Below are positions 46,232 to 56,400 of a DNA stretch of 64,000 bases, in pieces; positions within the stretch are counted from its first letter, which is position 1; each line of letters begins with the position of its first letter. Origin of the DNA: Thiobacillus denitrificans ATCC 25259 (GTDB lineage Bacteria > Pseudomonadota > Gammaproteobacteria > Burkholderiales > Thiobacillaceae); the NCBI RefSeq assembly GCF_000012745.1, contig NC_007404.1, positions 186,001 through 250,000 of the forward strand, given 5' to 3'. The position numbers were made by a program, and so were the translations under genes. The notes below the pieces were generated by a model. That model did no database searches. It saw only the letters and a list, made by a program, of their open reading frames with translations, and was not told the origin of the DNA.

Positions 46232-46317
46232 TGTCCTGTAGCGCGCGGCAATGTCCAGTCTAATCAATGACCTATGTGGAGTCAGCGGCAGGTGTGGCGG
46301 CGCGGATGGGCCGGCCT

Positions 46318-46334
46318 TGTAAAAACCGCCGACA
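46318..46334 (-). promoter_or_regulatory. Candidate PrsR site (PEP-CTERM box)
   Basis: The minus strand reads tgtcggcggtttttaca, matching the box at 20525-20541 by the pattern yGTCGG-N5-TTTACw. It ends two bases before the stop codon of the symporter gene and lies 87 bp from the -24 element. Confidence 0.65.
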
Positions 46335-46335
46335 G

Positions 46336-47763
46336 TCAGTGACGGCGTTTGGGGACGGCCAGGCTGCCCAGCACCATGCCCAGCGCGCTCGCGATCAGGC
46401 CGGCGAACTGCGGTGGCAACGCGGCGTCCGGCGCAACGAACTCCACCGCGACCCAGACGACGAAACCGAGCGCGATCGCAAGCCCGGCGCCGACGTTGCT
46501 CGCGCGTCGCCAGTAAAGCCCGGCCACGAGCGGAACGAAGGCACAGGCAAGCGTGACCTTGTAGGCGTTCGCGACCATTTCGTGAATGCTGGTGCTCGAT
46601 TGCAGCGACCACAGCGAGTAGGCGACGACGAGTACGCTGAAGGCGACAACGACGGCGCGCGTGATCCACAGCAGCTGCGTTTCGTTCATGCCGTGCCGGG
46701 GCATGAATTCCCGGATGACGTTTTCCGAAATCGTGACCGAAGGCGCGAGCAGCGTGCCCGACGCGGTCGACATGATCACCGACAGCAGCGCGCCATAAAA
46801 GATGATTTGCGCATAGAGCGGCAGATGGCTCTTGACGAAGGCGGGCAGCACGCGCTGCGCGTCCTCGGCGAGCGCCGCCTGCGTCATCGCCGGATCGACC
46901 AGCGTCGCGGCATAGGTGAGATAGATCGGTACCGCGGCGAACAGGAAATACAGCAGGCCACCGACGAGCGTGCCCCATACCGCGATGCGCTCGGTTTTCC
47001 CGGCGTTGGCACGCTGGAAGACGTCCTGCTGCGGAATCGATCCGAGCCCCATGGTAAGCAGACCGGCCACGAAGGTCAGGATCGCCGCCCATTCCAGCGG
47101 TGGCCAGAATTCGAACTTGCCCGCCGCTGCGGCGTGCGCGACGACCGGGGCGACGCCGTCGACCTCGGGCATGTCGCCGACGAGCTTCGCGATCCACAGC
47201 AGACCGAGCACGATGACGGTCATCTGGACCAGGGTGGTCAGCGCCACCGACCACATGCCGCCAAACAGCGTGTACAGCAGCACGACCGACGCACCGATCA
47301 CGATGCCCTGCGGCTGGGTGACGAGGCCTTCGGAGAGCACGTTGAACACCAGCCCCAGCGCGACCACCTGTGCCGACACCCAGCCGAGGTAGGACAGCGC
47401 GATCGCGGACGAAATGACCACCTCGACCGGGCGGTTGTAGCGCTGGCGAAAGAAGTCGCCGAGCGTCAGCAGTTGCATGCGGTACAGCGGACGCGCGAAG
47501 AACAGACCGAACAGGATCAGTGCGAGCGAGGCGCCGAAGGGGTCGGCGATCGTCGCGCCGAGGTTCTCGTCGAGGAAGGTCGCCGGAATGCCGAGCACGG
47601 TTTCGGCGCCGAACCAGGTCGCGAAGACCATCGCGACGACGACGACCATCGGCAGGGCCCGTCCCGCGGTGATGTAATCGCCGGCGCCATGGACCTTGGT
47701 CGCGCCGTACAGTCCGATACCGATCGACACGACGAGGTAGAGAGCGACAAAACCGATCAGCAC
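46336..47763 (-). CDS. Sodium:solute symporter (SSS) family protein
   Basis: A 475-residue membrane transporter with about 13 hydrophobic segments. It starts at GTG 47763, nine bases after ubiB. Family landmarks are GAGDYITAGRALPMVVVVAMVFATWFGAETVLGIPATF (residues 26-about 62), LYRMQLLTLGDFFRQRYNRPVE, and FAGLLTMGLGSIPQQDVFQRANAGKTERIAVWG, which is the SSS signature. The substrate cannot be told. It is probably cotranscribed with ubiB. Its 3' end abuts the PEP-CTERM box of the downstream gene. Confidence 0.9.
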   Translation of the reverse strand: MLIGFVALYLVVSIGIGLYGATKVHGAGDYITAGRALPMVVVVAMVFATWFGAETVLGIPATFLDENLGATIADPFGASLALILFGLFFARPLYRMQLLTLGDFFRQRYNRPVEVVISSAIALSYLGWVSAQVVALGLVFNVLSEGLVTQPQGIVIGASVVLLYTLFGGMWSVALTTLVQMTVIVLGLLWIAKLVGDMPEVDGVAPVVAHAAAAGKFEFWPPLEWAAILTFVAGLLTMGLGSIPQQDVFQRANAGKTERIAVWGTLVGGLLYFLFAAVPIYLTYAATLVDPAMTQAALAEDAQRVLPAFVKSHLPLYAQIIFYGALLSVIMSTASGTLLAPSVTISENVIREFMPRHGMNETQLLWITRAVVVAFSVLVVAYSLWSLQSSTSIHEMVANAYKVTLACAFVPLVAGLYWRRASNVGAGLAIALGFVVWVAVEFVAPDAALPPQFAGLIASALGMVLGSLAVPKRRH

Positions 47764-47772
47764 GCCTTGCCC

Positions 47773-49341
47773 CTACTGCAGGATGGAATAGAGCACGAGC
47801 CCCGACAGCACGGTGAGCAGCACGGCGATCGCCCCGAGCCATGTGTTGCGCGTCTGCTGCTGGCGCAGCATCAGCACGAGATCCGCTTCCACCAGCGCGA
47901 GACGGTTGTCGGCGAGCGCGGCGTGAGCCAGCCGCGGCAGCTGCGGCAGCAGGGTCGCCCATTTCGGCGCCTCGGCTTCGAGGCTCTTGAGCAGCGCCCG
48001 CCAGCCGATCTGCTCGTTCATCCAGCGCTCGAGGAATGGCTTTGCGGTCTTCCACAGATCGAGATCCGGGTCGAGCTGACGCCCCAGTCCTTCGATGTTG
48101 AGCAGCGTCTTCTGCAGCAGCGCGAGCTGCGGCTGGATTTCCACGTTGAAGCGGCGCGAGGCCTGAAAGAGCTGCAGCAGCACGCGGCCGAACGAGATGT
48201 CCTTGAGCGGCCGATCGAATACCGGTTCGCACACGGCGCGCACGGCCGCTTCGAGTTCGTCGACGCGCGTGTCGGGCGGAACCCATCCCGATTCGAGATG
48301 CGCGAGCGCGACGCCGCGGTAATCCCTGCGGAAGAAGGCGAGGAAATTGCGCGCGAGGTACTGCTTGTCGATCTCGGTGAGCGTTCCCATGATGCCGAAA
48401 TCGAGCGCGACATACTGGTCGACGCGCGCGACCTCGCCGGCCGCCGGGCTGCCGGCGAGGTCGCGAGCCGGCCGTACGAGGATGTTGCCCGGATGCATGT
48501 CGGCGTGGAAAAAGCCGTCGCGGAACACCTGGGTGAAGAAAATTTCGACACCGGTCGCGGCCAGTCGCCCGAAGTCGACGCCGGCTTCGCGCAGGCGCTC
48601 GATCTGACTGACCGGAATGCCGTCCATGCGGTCCATCACCATGACGTCCGCACTGCAGTAGTCCCAGTACACCTCGGGCACCGCGAGCAGCGGCGAGTCG
48701 CGGAAGTTGCGCCGCAGCTGCGAGCAGTTGGACGCCTCGCGCATGAGGTCGAGCTCGTCGGCCAGATGTTTTTCGAACTCGGAGACGACCTCGCGCGGAC
48801 GCAGCCGCTTGCCGTCGGCGAACAGCTTCTCGACGAGCGCCGCCGCGAGGTACATGAGCGAGACGTCGTGCGCGATGACCGGCGCGATGCCGGGGCGCAG
48901 GACCTTGACCGCCACCTCGGTACCGTCGTGCAGCCGCGCGAAATGCACCTGGGCGACCGAAGCCGAGGCGACCGGGGTGGCGTCGAACTCGGCGAAAGCC
49001 GAAGACAGCGGCGTGCGGTAGGCGGCCTCGATCGTCGCGATCGCCTGCACCGAGGGAAAGGGCGGGACGCGGTCCTGCAGGCGCGACAGCTCTTCGACGA
49101 TGTCCGCAGGCACGAGGTCGGGGCGGGTCGACAGGAGTTGCCCGAACTTGACGAATATCGGTCCGAGCGACTCGAGCGCGCGGCGCAGGCGCACGGCGCG
49201 CGGCTCGCGCAGCGGTCGCCAGAACAGCGTGATGCGCACGAGCCAGCGCAAGGGGCGTACGCGCTCGTGTCCGAGGAAGAACTCTTCGAGACCGAAGCGC
49301 AGGCCGGTGCGGATGATGCGCGCGAGACGCAGGAGTTTCAT
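47773..49341 (-). CDS. ubiB: Ubiquinone biosynthesis regulatory kinase-like protein UbiB
   Basis: Atypical kinase/ATPase needed for ubiquinone synthesis. From ATG 49341 it has 522 residues. The KxGQ motif is [17 protein letters not shown] near residue 67, with Ala-rich [14 protein letters not shown], then [42 protein letters not shown] and [12 protein letters not shown]-terminal membrane anchor lies near residues 490-520. The open frame continues upstream across ubiJ but the conserved start is clear. Overlaps ubiJ by 4 bases in the ubiE-ubiJ-ubiB order. Confidence 0.97.
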   Translation of the reverse strand: MKLLRLARIIRTGLRFGLEEFFLGHERVRPLRWLVRITLFWRPLREPRAVRLRRALESLGPIFVKFGQLLSTRPDLVPADIVEELSRLQDRVPPFPSVQAIATIEAAYRTPLSSAFAEFDATPVASASVAQVHFARLHDGTEVAVKVLRPGIAPVIAHDVSLMYLAAALVEKLFADGKRLRPREVVSEFEKHLADELDLMREASNCSQLRRNFRDSPLLAVPEVYWDYCSADVMVMDRMDGIPVSQIERLREAGVDFGRLAATGVEIFFTQVFRDGFFHADMHPGNILVRPARDLAGSPAAGEVARVDQYVALDFGIMGTLTEIDKQYLARNFLAFFRRDYRGVALAHLESGWVPPDTRVDELEAAVRAVCEPVFDRPLKDISFGRVLLQLFQASRRFNVEIQPQLALLQKTLLNIEGLGRQLDPDLDLWKTAKPFLERWMNEQIGWRALLKSLEAEAPKWATLLPQLPRLAHAALADNRLALVEADLVLMLRQQQTRNTWLGAIAVLLTVLSGLVLYSILQ

Positions 49342-49916
49342 CGGGCCTCGGCTTCCAGGCGACGCAGGCGCGCGGCGAGGCGCTCGCTGTCGTCGGCGAG
49401 GGCGTCCACCTGCCGATTGAAGCGTGCGACGTCGACGCCCCGGGCCATCACCTCCGCCTCTTCGACGGCATATTCGCCGACATTGCGCCCCAGCGCAGTC
49501 GCCGCGTCGCCGAGCGCAGCGAGGGCGCCCCGGCCCAGGTGGTGCAGCCGGGCCGCGGCGACGTCGCCGACCCAAGGGACGAGGTCCGACTCGACGTCCC
49601 ACTCGAGTTGCCGGAAGACGCGGTCGAGCGTCGCGAGCAGCGCCGGGTCGCCGCGGTAGTCGGCAAAACGGAAGGCTTCGCGGCCGGCGAACGGCAGGCG
49701 TGCCACAAGCGCAGCGGTCGGCGCGATGACCGCGTCGGGAGCGTCGATGGCCGCCTGCGAAAAATAGCCGTCGTCGGCGATGCGGGCGTCGTAGCGGACG
49801 ACGCCGAGGTCGAAGCGCACGCCCGCGCCGGCATGGCGGGCGAGGGCCGCGGGCGCGCCCGGCGACTGACGCAGCAGATGATTGAGGCTGCGTTCGACGA
49901 GGCCTGCAGCGATCAA
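49338..49916 (-). CDS. ubiJ: Ubiquinone biosynthesis accessory factor UbiJ (SCP2 domain)
   Basis: A 192-residue lipid-binding accessory protein of the Ubi complex. It starts at TTG 49916, overlapping the ubiE stop (ttga); no other start fits before the conserved [26 protein letters not shown]. The SCP2-like domain covers residues 1-about 115, and the C-terminal helix ends in a coiled coil ([23 protein letters not shown]), as in UbiJ. Its place between ubiE and ubiB supports the call. Confidence 0.92.
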
Positions 49917-50647
49917 ACCTTGTAGCCTTTGTGCAGGGCGACGACGCCGGCCGTCATGTTGTGGTAGCTGACGCGGGCGAATCCCGCGCTTTCCATCATC
50001 GCCTTGAGTTCTTCCTGGCCGGGATGCATGCGGATCGACTCGGCGAGATATTGATAGCTCGCGGCGTCGTTCGCGACGAGCCTGCCCATGAGCGGAAGCA
50101 GCTTGAACGAGTAGAGGTCGTAGGCGGCCTCGAGCGGCTTCCAGACCTTGGAAAACTCGAGCACGAGCAGGCGGCCGCCCGGCCTCAGCACGCGGTGCAT
50201 CTCGGCCAGCGCCTGGTCCTTGTGCGTCATGTTGCGCAGGCCGAACGCGACCGACACGCAATCGAAGTAATCGTCGGGAAAGGGCAGGCGTTCGCCGTCG
50301 CACTGCACCGCGGGCGGCGTTCTGCCCTCGTTGAGCATGCGGTCGCGGCCTTCGCGCAGCATCGAGAAGTTGATGTCGGTCAGCAAAACCGTGCCGCTCG
50401 CGCCGACTTCCTTGAGGAAGAGGCGCGTGAGGTCGGCCGTGCCGCCGGCCACGTCGAGCACCTTCATGCCGGGCCGCAGCCCTGCCTGCGCGACGGCGAA
50501 GCGCTTCCAGAGGCGGTGCAGGCCCGCCGACATCAGGTCGTTCATGATGTCGTATTGCGCCGCGACCGAATGGAAGACCTCGGCCACCTTGGCGGCTTTC
50601 TCGGATTCGGCGACCTCCTGGTAGCCAAAGTGGGTGGTTTTTTCCAT
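49913..50647 (-). CDS. ubiE: Ubiquinone/menaquinone C-methyltransferase UbiE
   Basis: SAM-dependent C-methylation in ubiquinone synthesis. The protein has 244 residues. It starts [18 protein letters not shown] with [25 protein letters not shown], then motif [43 protein letters not shown], and the C-terminal [17 protein letters not shown]. First gene of ubiE-ubiJ-ubiB. Confidence 0.97.
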
Positions 50648-50719
50648 GGCAGTCGGGCTGAGCGGACAAGCCCGCGATTCTACCAGCGCGGGCGCGGGAA
50701 CGCCCCGCCGCGGCGCGTG

Positions 50720-50749
50720 ACGTCATAAATCAGTCATACTGCCGTCATA
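50720..50749 (+). promoter_or_regulatory. Pho box upstream of phoB
   Basis: Three gtcat blocks at 50722-50726, 50733-50737 and 50744-50748, spaced exactly 11 bases apart, matching the direct-repeat design of PhoB sites. The region lies in the divergent ubiE/phoB gap and suggests autoregulation of phoB-phoR under phosphate limitation. Confidence 0.8.
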
Positions 50750-50781
50750 GCATGGCCACCATTCAAAATGCTGGAGCGACG

Positions 50782-51474
50782 ATGGCTGCCAATATTCTGC
50801 TGGTCGAGGACGAACCCGGGATCCAGGAGCTGCTGAAATTCAATCTCACGCAGGCGGGTCATCAGGTCACCGCGGCGGGGGATGCCGAGCACGCGCTGAA
50901 ATTCCTCAAGACGACGCTACCCGACGTCATCCTGCTCGACTGGATGTTGCCCGGCATGTCCGGCATCGACCTGTGCCGGCGCCTGCGCGGCGACGCGCGC
51001 TATCAGCCGGTTCCGATCATCATGCTGACCGCGCGCGGCGAGGAGCGCGACAAGGTGCTCGGCCTCGACACCGGCGCCGACGACTACATCACCAAGCCGT
51101 TCTCGCCGCGCGAACTGGTCTCGCGGATCAAGGCCGTGTTGCGCCGCCGCGCGCCGCAGATGACCGAGGAAGCGGTCGAAGTCGCCGGCCTGCGGCTCGA
51201 CCCGGTAAGCCATCGCGTCCAGGGCAAGGGCATCGCGCTCGAGCTCGGTCCGACCGAGTTCCGCCTGCTGCATTTCTTCATGACCCATCCCGAGCGCGTC
51301 TACACGCGGCCGCAGCTGCTCGATCAGGTCTGGGGCGACGACGTGTTCGTCGAAGAGCGCACGGTCGACGTCCACATCCGTCGCCTGCGGCTCGCGCTCG
51401 AGCCCTCCGGGCACGCCGCGCTCGTGCAGACGGTACGCGGCTCCGGCTATCGCTTTTCGACCGAAGTGGGCTGA
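50782..51474 (+). CDS. phoB: Phosphate regulon response regulator PhoB
   Basis: An OmpR-type activator of phosphate-starvation genes. I choose ATG 50782 (230 residues, the usual PhoB length) because ggag sits 6 bases before it; the ATG at 50752 has no ribosome site. The receiver domain has phospho-Asp in [22 protein letters not shown] near residue 53 and [12 protein letters not shown]. The winged helix contains [32 protein letters not shown] and [14 protein letters not shown]. phoR follows after 28 bases. Confidence 0.95.
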   Translation: MAANILLVEDEPGIQELLKFNLTQAGHQVTAAGDAEHALKFLKTTLPDVILLDWMLPGMSGIDLCRRLRGDARYQPVPIIMLTARGEERDKVLGLDTGADDYITKPFSPRELVSRIKAVLRRRAPQMTEEAVEVAGLRLDPVSHRVQGKGIALELGPTEFRLLHFFMTHPERVYTRPQLLDQVWGDDVFVEERTVDVHIRRLRLALEPSGHAALVQTVRGSGYRFSTEVG

Positions 51475-51502
51475 TAATCGCCCCTGTTTCCTTACGGCGA
51501 TA

Positions 51503-52852
51503 ATGATGGGTTTCTGGTGGCGACCGCTCAGCGTATTGGCCAGCGTGATGCTGGTCGCGCTGATCCTGTGGGCGGGGTCGGGCTGGGTCGCGGCGCTCGG
51601 CTTTCTCGCCGGCATCCAGGCCTTCGTCATGCTGCGCCGCCTGTGGCAGGAATACCGTCTGTCGCGCTGGCTCGAAAACCCGGACGAGGTCGATCCGCCC
51701 GACGCGACCGGTACCTGGGGCGACATCTTCTACCGCCTGCAGAAACTCCAGCGCCGCCAGCGAGCGAGCCGCAGCGAGCTCACCAATGCGCTCGAACAGT
51801 TCGAACACGCCGCGCAGGCGGTGCCCGACGCGATGGTCATCCTCAACGGCACCGAGCAGATCGAATGGTGCAACCCGGCGTCGCGCAGCTACCTGGGGCT
51901 CGATTGCGAGCGCGACCAGGGCCAGTTCGTCCGTTACCTGATGCGGCAGGCGCATTTTCTCGACTTTCTCGACGCCGCCGACTATTCGCGCCGCCTCGTC
52001 TGCAAGTCGCCGGTCAACCGCGAGCTCACGCTCTCGGTCCAGCTCGTTCCCTTCGGCGAAGGCAAGAAGCTGCTGGTCGCGCGCGATATCACCGACCTCG
52101 AGCGGGTCGACGCGATGCGGCGCGACTTCATCGCCAACGTCTCGCACGAACTGCGCACGCCCCTGACCGTCGTCGGCGGCTTCGTCGAAACGCTCGCCGA
52201 GACAGACGATCTGCCGCCCGCCGAGAGCCGCCGCTATTTCGACCTCATGCTCGACCACACGCGGCGCATGCAGCGGCTGCTGGACGATTTGTTGATACTC
52301 TCGCGGCTCGAAAGCGCCGATCACAGCCTGAGCGACGAGCCCGTCAACGTGCCGGAGATGGTGCAGGCGCTGAAGTCCGAGGCCGAGTCGCTGAGCCGGG
52401 GACGGCATCGCGTCAGCGTGCAGGCCACGAGTGGCACGTGGCTCAAGGGCAGCCAGCAGGAAGTCCGCAGCGCATTCGGCAACCTGGTCTCCAACGCGGT
52501 GCGTTACACGCCTGAGGGCGGCGCAATCACCCTCGGTTGGCACGAGCGCGACGGCGAGGCGGTTTTTTCCGTGAAGGACACCGGGGAAGGCATCGCCGCC
52601 GAGCACATTCCGCGGCTGACCGAGCGTTTCTACCGGGTCGACCGCAGCCGCTCGCGCGAGACCGGCGGCACCGGCCTTGGCCTTGCGATCGTCAAGCACG
52701 TGCTGACCCGTCACCACGCGCGTCTCGACATCCAGTCGACACCCGGGCGCGGTAGCGCCTTCTCCGCGATCTTCCCGGCTCAGCGCGTCCTCGCGGCGCC
52801 CGAGAACGCCCAAGTCATTCCGTTTCCTGCGCGCGACCAAGGCGCCGCCTGA
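51503..52852 (+). CDS. phoR: Phosphate regulon sensor histidine kinase PhoR
   Basis: A 449-residue sensor kinase. Two N-terminal hydrophobic segments (about residues 6-45) are followed by a DUF3329/PAS region with MVILNGTEQIEWCNPASRSYLG near residue 112, the H-box FIANVSHELRTPLTVVGGFVETL near residue 212, and an ATPase domain with VSNAVRYTPEGGAITLGW, VKDTGEGIAAEHIPRLTERFYRV and TGGTGLGLAIVKHVL. Its 3' end overlaps the convergent HIT-family gene by 38 bases. Confidence 0.95.
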   Translation: MMGFWWRPLSVLASVMLVALILWAGSGWVAALGFLAGIQAFVMLRRLWQEYRLSRWLENPDEVDPPDATGTWGDIFYRLQKLQRRQRASRSELTNALEQFEHAAQAVPDAMVILNGTEQIEWCNPASRSYLGLDCERDQGQFVRYLMRQAHFLDFLDAADYSRRLVCKSPVNRELTLSVQLVPFGEGKKLLVARDITDLERVDAMRRDFIANVSHELRTPLTVVGGFVETLAETDDLPPAESRRYFDLMLDHTRRMQRLLDDLLILSRLESADHSLSDEPVNVPEMVQALKSEAESLSRGRHRVSVQATSGTWLKGSQQEVRSAFGNLVSNAVRYTPEGGAITLGWHERDGEAVFSVKDTGEGIAAEHIPRLTERFYRVDRSRSRETGGTGLGLAIVKHVLTRHHARLDIQSTPGRGSAFSAIFPAQRVLAAPENAQVIPFPARDQGAA

Positions 52853-53243
52853 GCGCCGCGCCAAGCCGCGCGTCCAGGTCGGGCGCTGCGGCGCGCGGCG
52901 TATCCCGTTGCCTCACGCCCCACACCGCATTCGGGAAATGCGGGTCGTCGGTAAAACGCGGGATCACATGCCAGTGCAGATGCGGCACCAGGTTGCCGAG
53001 CGAGGCGAGATTGACCTTGTGGGGCGCCACGACCTCGCGCAGCGCGGCTTCGGTCGCGAGTACGACCTGCAGCAGGCGCTGCTGGTCGGCTGGCGCGAGA
53101 TCGCTCATTTCCTTCACGTGGGCGGCGAGGATCACGCGGAGGAAGCCGGGATAGTCCGGCTCGTCGGCGAGGACGACGCGGCAGAAATCGTCCTGCCACA
53201 GGATCGTCCCGCCCGGGGTGTCGCATAGCGGGCAAGCGGGCAT
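52815..53243 (-). CDS. HIT-family protein
   Basis: A 142-residue nucleotide hydrolase or transferase-type protein. It starts at ATG 53243, seven bases after ggag. The N-terminal CPLC motif (residues 4-7) could bind zinc. The histidine triad is HLHWHVIPRF near residue 90, so it is H-x-H-x-H, with NLVPHLHWH upstream. The substrate is unknown. Its coding end overlaps phoR, so convergent transcripts share 38 bases. Confidence 0.9.
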   Translation of the reverse strand: MPACPLCDTPGGTILWQDDFCRVVLADEPDYPGFLRVILAAHVKEMSDLAPADQQRLLQVVLATEAALREVVAPHKVNLASLGNLVPHLHWHVIPRFTDDPHFPNAVWGVRQRDTPRAAAPDLDARLGAALRRRLGRAQETE

Positions 53244-53257
53244 GTCGGGACTCCACA

Positions 53258-53288
53258 AACAAAACGCCCCGCATCATGCGGGGCGTGA
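53258..53288 (-). terminator. Terminator after the DUF3683 gene
   Basis: On the minus strand, cgccccgcat and atgcggggcg form a 10-bp stem with a very short loop, followed by ttttgttt. It lies 120 bases after the stop of the large FAD/Fe-S gene and just before the HIT gene. Confidence 0.85.
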
Positions 53289-53407
53289 ACAGGACTGGCA
53301 AGCCTTAGGAGTATCGCCGGCGTGCCCGCCACCGACCAGCGCCAGGCGGCCAGCAGCATCGCCGACTCTCGGGCGCCGCGATAACACTCGATCAGCCGCG
53401 TAGAAGC

Positions 53408-56400
53408 TTACAGCAGCACCCGCTCGATCCCGCCGTTGCCGACGCGGGCGAGGTAGTTCGTCATCCAGTTCTCGCCGAGCAGCCTCTTCGCGAGTTCGAT
53501 CACGATGTAGTCGGGTTCGACGTCGGCGTCTTCGGTGTAGCGCGACAATCCCTGCAGGCACGACGGGCAGCTGGTGAGAAGTTTTACCGGCGTCGTGGTG
53601 CGCTGGCCCGCTTTGATCGCCGCGACCCCGGCGCGGATTTCCTCTTCCTTGCGGAAGCGGATCTGGGTCGAGATGTCGGGGCGGCTGACGGCGAGCGTGC
53701 CGGACTCGCCGCAGCAGCGGTCGGACAAGACGACGCCGTCGCCGAGCAGCGCGTTGGCGACTTTCATCGGCGCGTGGGTCTTCATCGGCGTATGGCAGGG
53801 GTCGTGGTAGAGATATTTCTCGCCGGCGACGCCTTCGAGCTTCACGCCTTTTTCCATCAGGTATTCGTGGATGTCGAGCAGGCGGCAGCCGGGGAAGATT
53901 TTCTCGAATTCGTATTTCAGCAGCTGATCCATGCAGGTGCCGCAGGACACGAGCACGGTCTTGATGTCGAGGTAATTGAGCGTATTGGCGACGCGGTGGA
54001 ACAGCACGCGGTTCTGCGCGGTGATCGCGTCGCCCTTGTCTGACTGGCCGCCCGCGATCTGCGGGTAGCCGCAGCAGAGGTAACCGGGCGGCAGCACGGT
54101 CTGCGCGCCGAGCTCGAACAGCATCGCCTGCGTCGCGAGCCCGACTTGCGAGAAGAGGCGCTCGGAGCCGCATCCCGGGAAGTAGAAGACTGCGTCGGAC
54201 TCGTCGGAGAGCTTGGCCGGGTTGCGCAGGACGGGGACGATCGAGGGGTCCTCGAGTCCCAGCAGCGCGCGCGAGGTCTTCTTCGGCAGGCCGCCCGGCA
54301 TCGGCTTGTTGACGAGATGGATGACCTGCGCAACCGCCTGGGAGCGACCGGTGGTCGCCGGCGGATGGCGGGTCTGGCCCTGGATCAGTCCCATGCGCTT
54401 GAACAGCTTGTGGCCGACGCGCTGGCTGCTGTAGCCCCACTCGATCAGCGGCTTTCTGAGCGCCTTGATCGTCGCCGGGTCGGTCGCGTTGAGGAAGGCC
54501 ATCGACGCCCAGGTGCCGGGGTTGAATTTCTTCTTGCCCTGGCGGCGCAGCAGGTTGCGCATCGCGATCGAGACGTCGCCGAAGTCGATGTCGACCGGGC
54601 AGGGGTACTTGCACTTGTGGCAGATCGTGCAGTGGTCGGCGACGTCGCCGAACTCGTCGAAGTGCTTCAGCGAAACGCCGCGCCGAGTCTGCTCCTCGTA
54701 GAGGAAGGCCTCGATCAGGAGCGAGGTGGCGAGGATCTTGTTGCGCGGCGAATAAAGCAGGTTGGCGCGCGGAATGTGGGTGTTGCAGACCGGCTTGCAC
54801 TTGCCGCAGCGCAGGCAGTCCTTGATCGAATCGGCGATCGCGCCGGTCTCCGAGGCCTCGAGGATGATCGATTCGGCCTCGAGCAGGTTGAACGAGGGCG
54901 TGTAGGCGTTGCGCAGGTCCGCCCCGGGCATGAGCTTGCCCTTGTTGAAGCGGCCGGCCGGATCGACCTTGTTCTTGTAGTCGACGAAGGTCGCGATCGT
55001 CGCGTCGTCGAGGAACTCGAGCTTGGTGAGGCCGATGCCGTGCTCGCCCGAGATCACGCCGCCGAGTTCGGTCGCGAGCGCCATGATGCGGGCCACTGCT
55101 GCGTTGGCGGTCGCGAGCATCGCGTAATCGTCGGAGTTGACCGGGATGTTGGTGTGCACGTTGCCGTCGCCGGCGTGCATGTGCAGCGCGACGAAAACGC
55201 GGCTCTTCAATATGTCCTTGTGGATGCTGTCGCAGGTTTGCAGCACCGGCGTGTATTCGCGGCCGATGAAGAGCTGGTGCAATTCGCGCCGCACTTCGCG
55301 TTTCCACGACACGCGAACTTCCTTGTCGCGCAGCGCGGTGAACACGGTGCCGGCCTCGTAGGGCGCGTCGAGATCGGCGAGGTAGCCCGCCCAGCGCTCG
55401 CGGACGGCGGCGAGCAGTGCCTGTGCCTGGCGCTGCTTTTCGGCTGTCTGTACCGGGTCGGCGACCGTGTCTTCGTCCTCATGCAGGGGGAGCGGGGCGG
55501 CGAAGAATTCGGCGAGGGCGTCGATCAGCGCGAGCTTATTGCGGATCGACAGCTCAATGTTGATGCGCTCGATACCGTCGGTGTAGTCGCCCAGCCGCGG
55601 CAGCGGGATGACGACATCCTCGTTGATCTTGAACGCGTTGGTGTGCGCCGCGATCGCGGCGGTGCGGGCGCGGTCGAGCCAGAATTTTTTGCGCGTCTCG
55701 GCCGACACGGCGATGAAGCCTTCGCCGCCGCGCGCATTGGCGATTCGCACGATCCGCGACGCCGCTTCGCCGACGGCGGTTTCGTCGTCGGAGACGACGT
55801 CGATCAGCAGCACCATGTTCGGCCGCGCGGCGCGCGGCGACTTGGTCGCATAGCCGACGGCCTTGAGGTAGCGGGCATCGAGGTGCTCGAGGCCGGCGAG
55901 CAGGACGTCGGGATGGGCGTCGCAGTAATCCTTGATTTCGACGATCGCGGGCGTCGCCTCGCGCGCGTTGGCAAAGAATTCCAGGCAGAGCGTCCGGGTG
56001 TGCGCCGGCATCTTGTGCAGGATGAAGCGCGCCGAGGTGATGAGCCCGTCACAGCCTTCCTTCTGGATGCCGGGCAGTCCGGCGAGGAACTTGTCGGTGA
56101 CGTCCTTGCCGAGCCCCGCCTTGCGGAAGCGGCTGCCGGGAATCGTGAGGATTTCGGGCGAGCCCTTGGGCGTCGCCCCGTCGGCCGCATAGCGGCGGAC
56201 CTCGAAGGTCGCCGCCGGGGCGTCGTGGATCTTGCCGCGGTTATGGTTGAGCCGTGTCACTTCGAGCCAGTCCGCCTCGGGCGTGACCATGCGCCAGGAC
56301 ACCAGGTTGTCGAGCGCCGTGCCCCACAGCACGGCTTTCTTGCCGCCCGCGTTCATCGACACGTTGCCGCCGATGGTCGACGCGTCGGCCGAGGTCGGAT

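Noticed and set aside
46267-49659. 1130-codon plus-strand open frame
   Set aside because: Runs opposite the symporter, ubiB and part of ubiJ; sequence is His/Arg/Asp-rich shadow.
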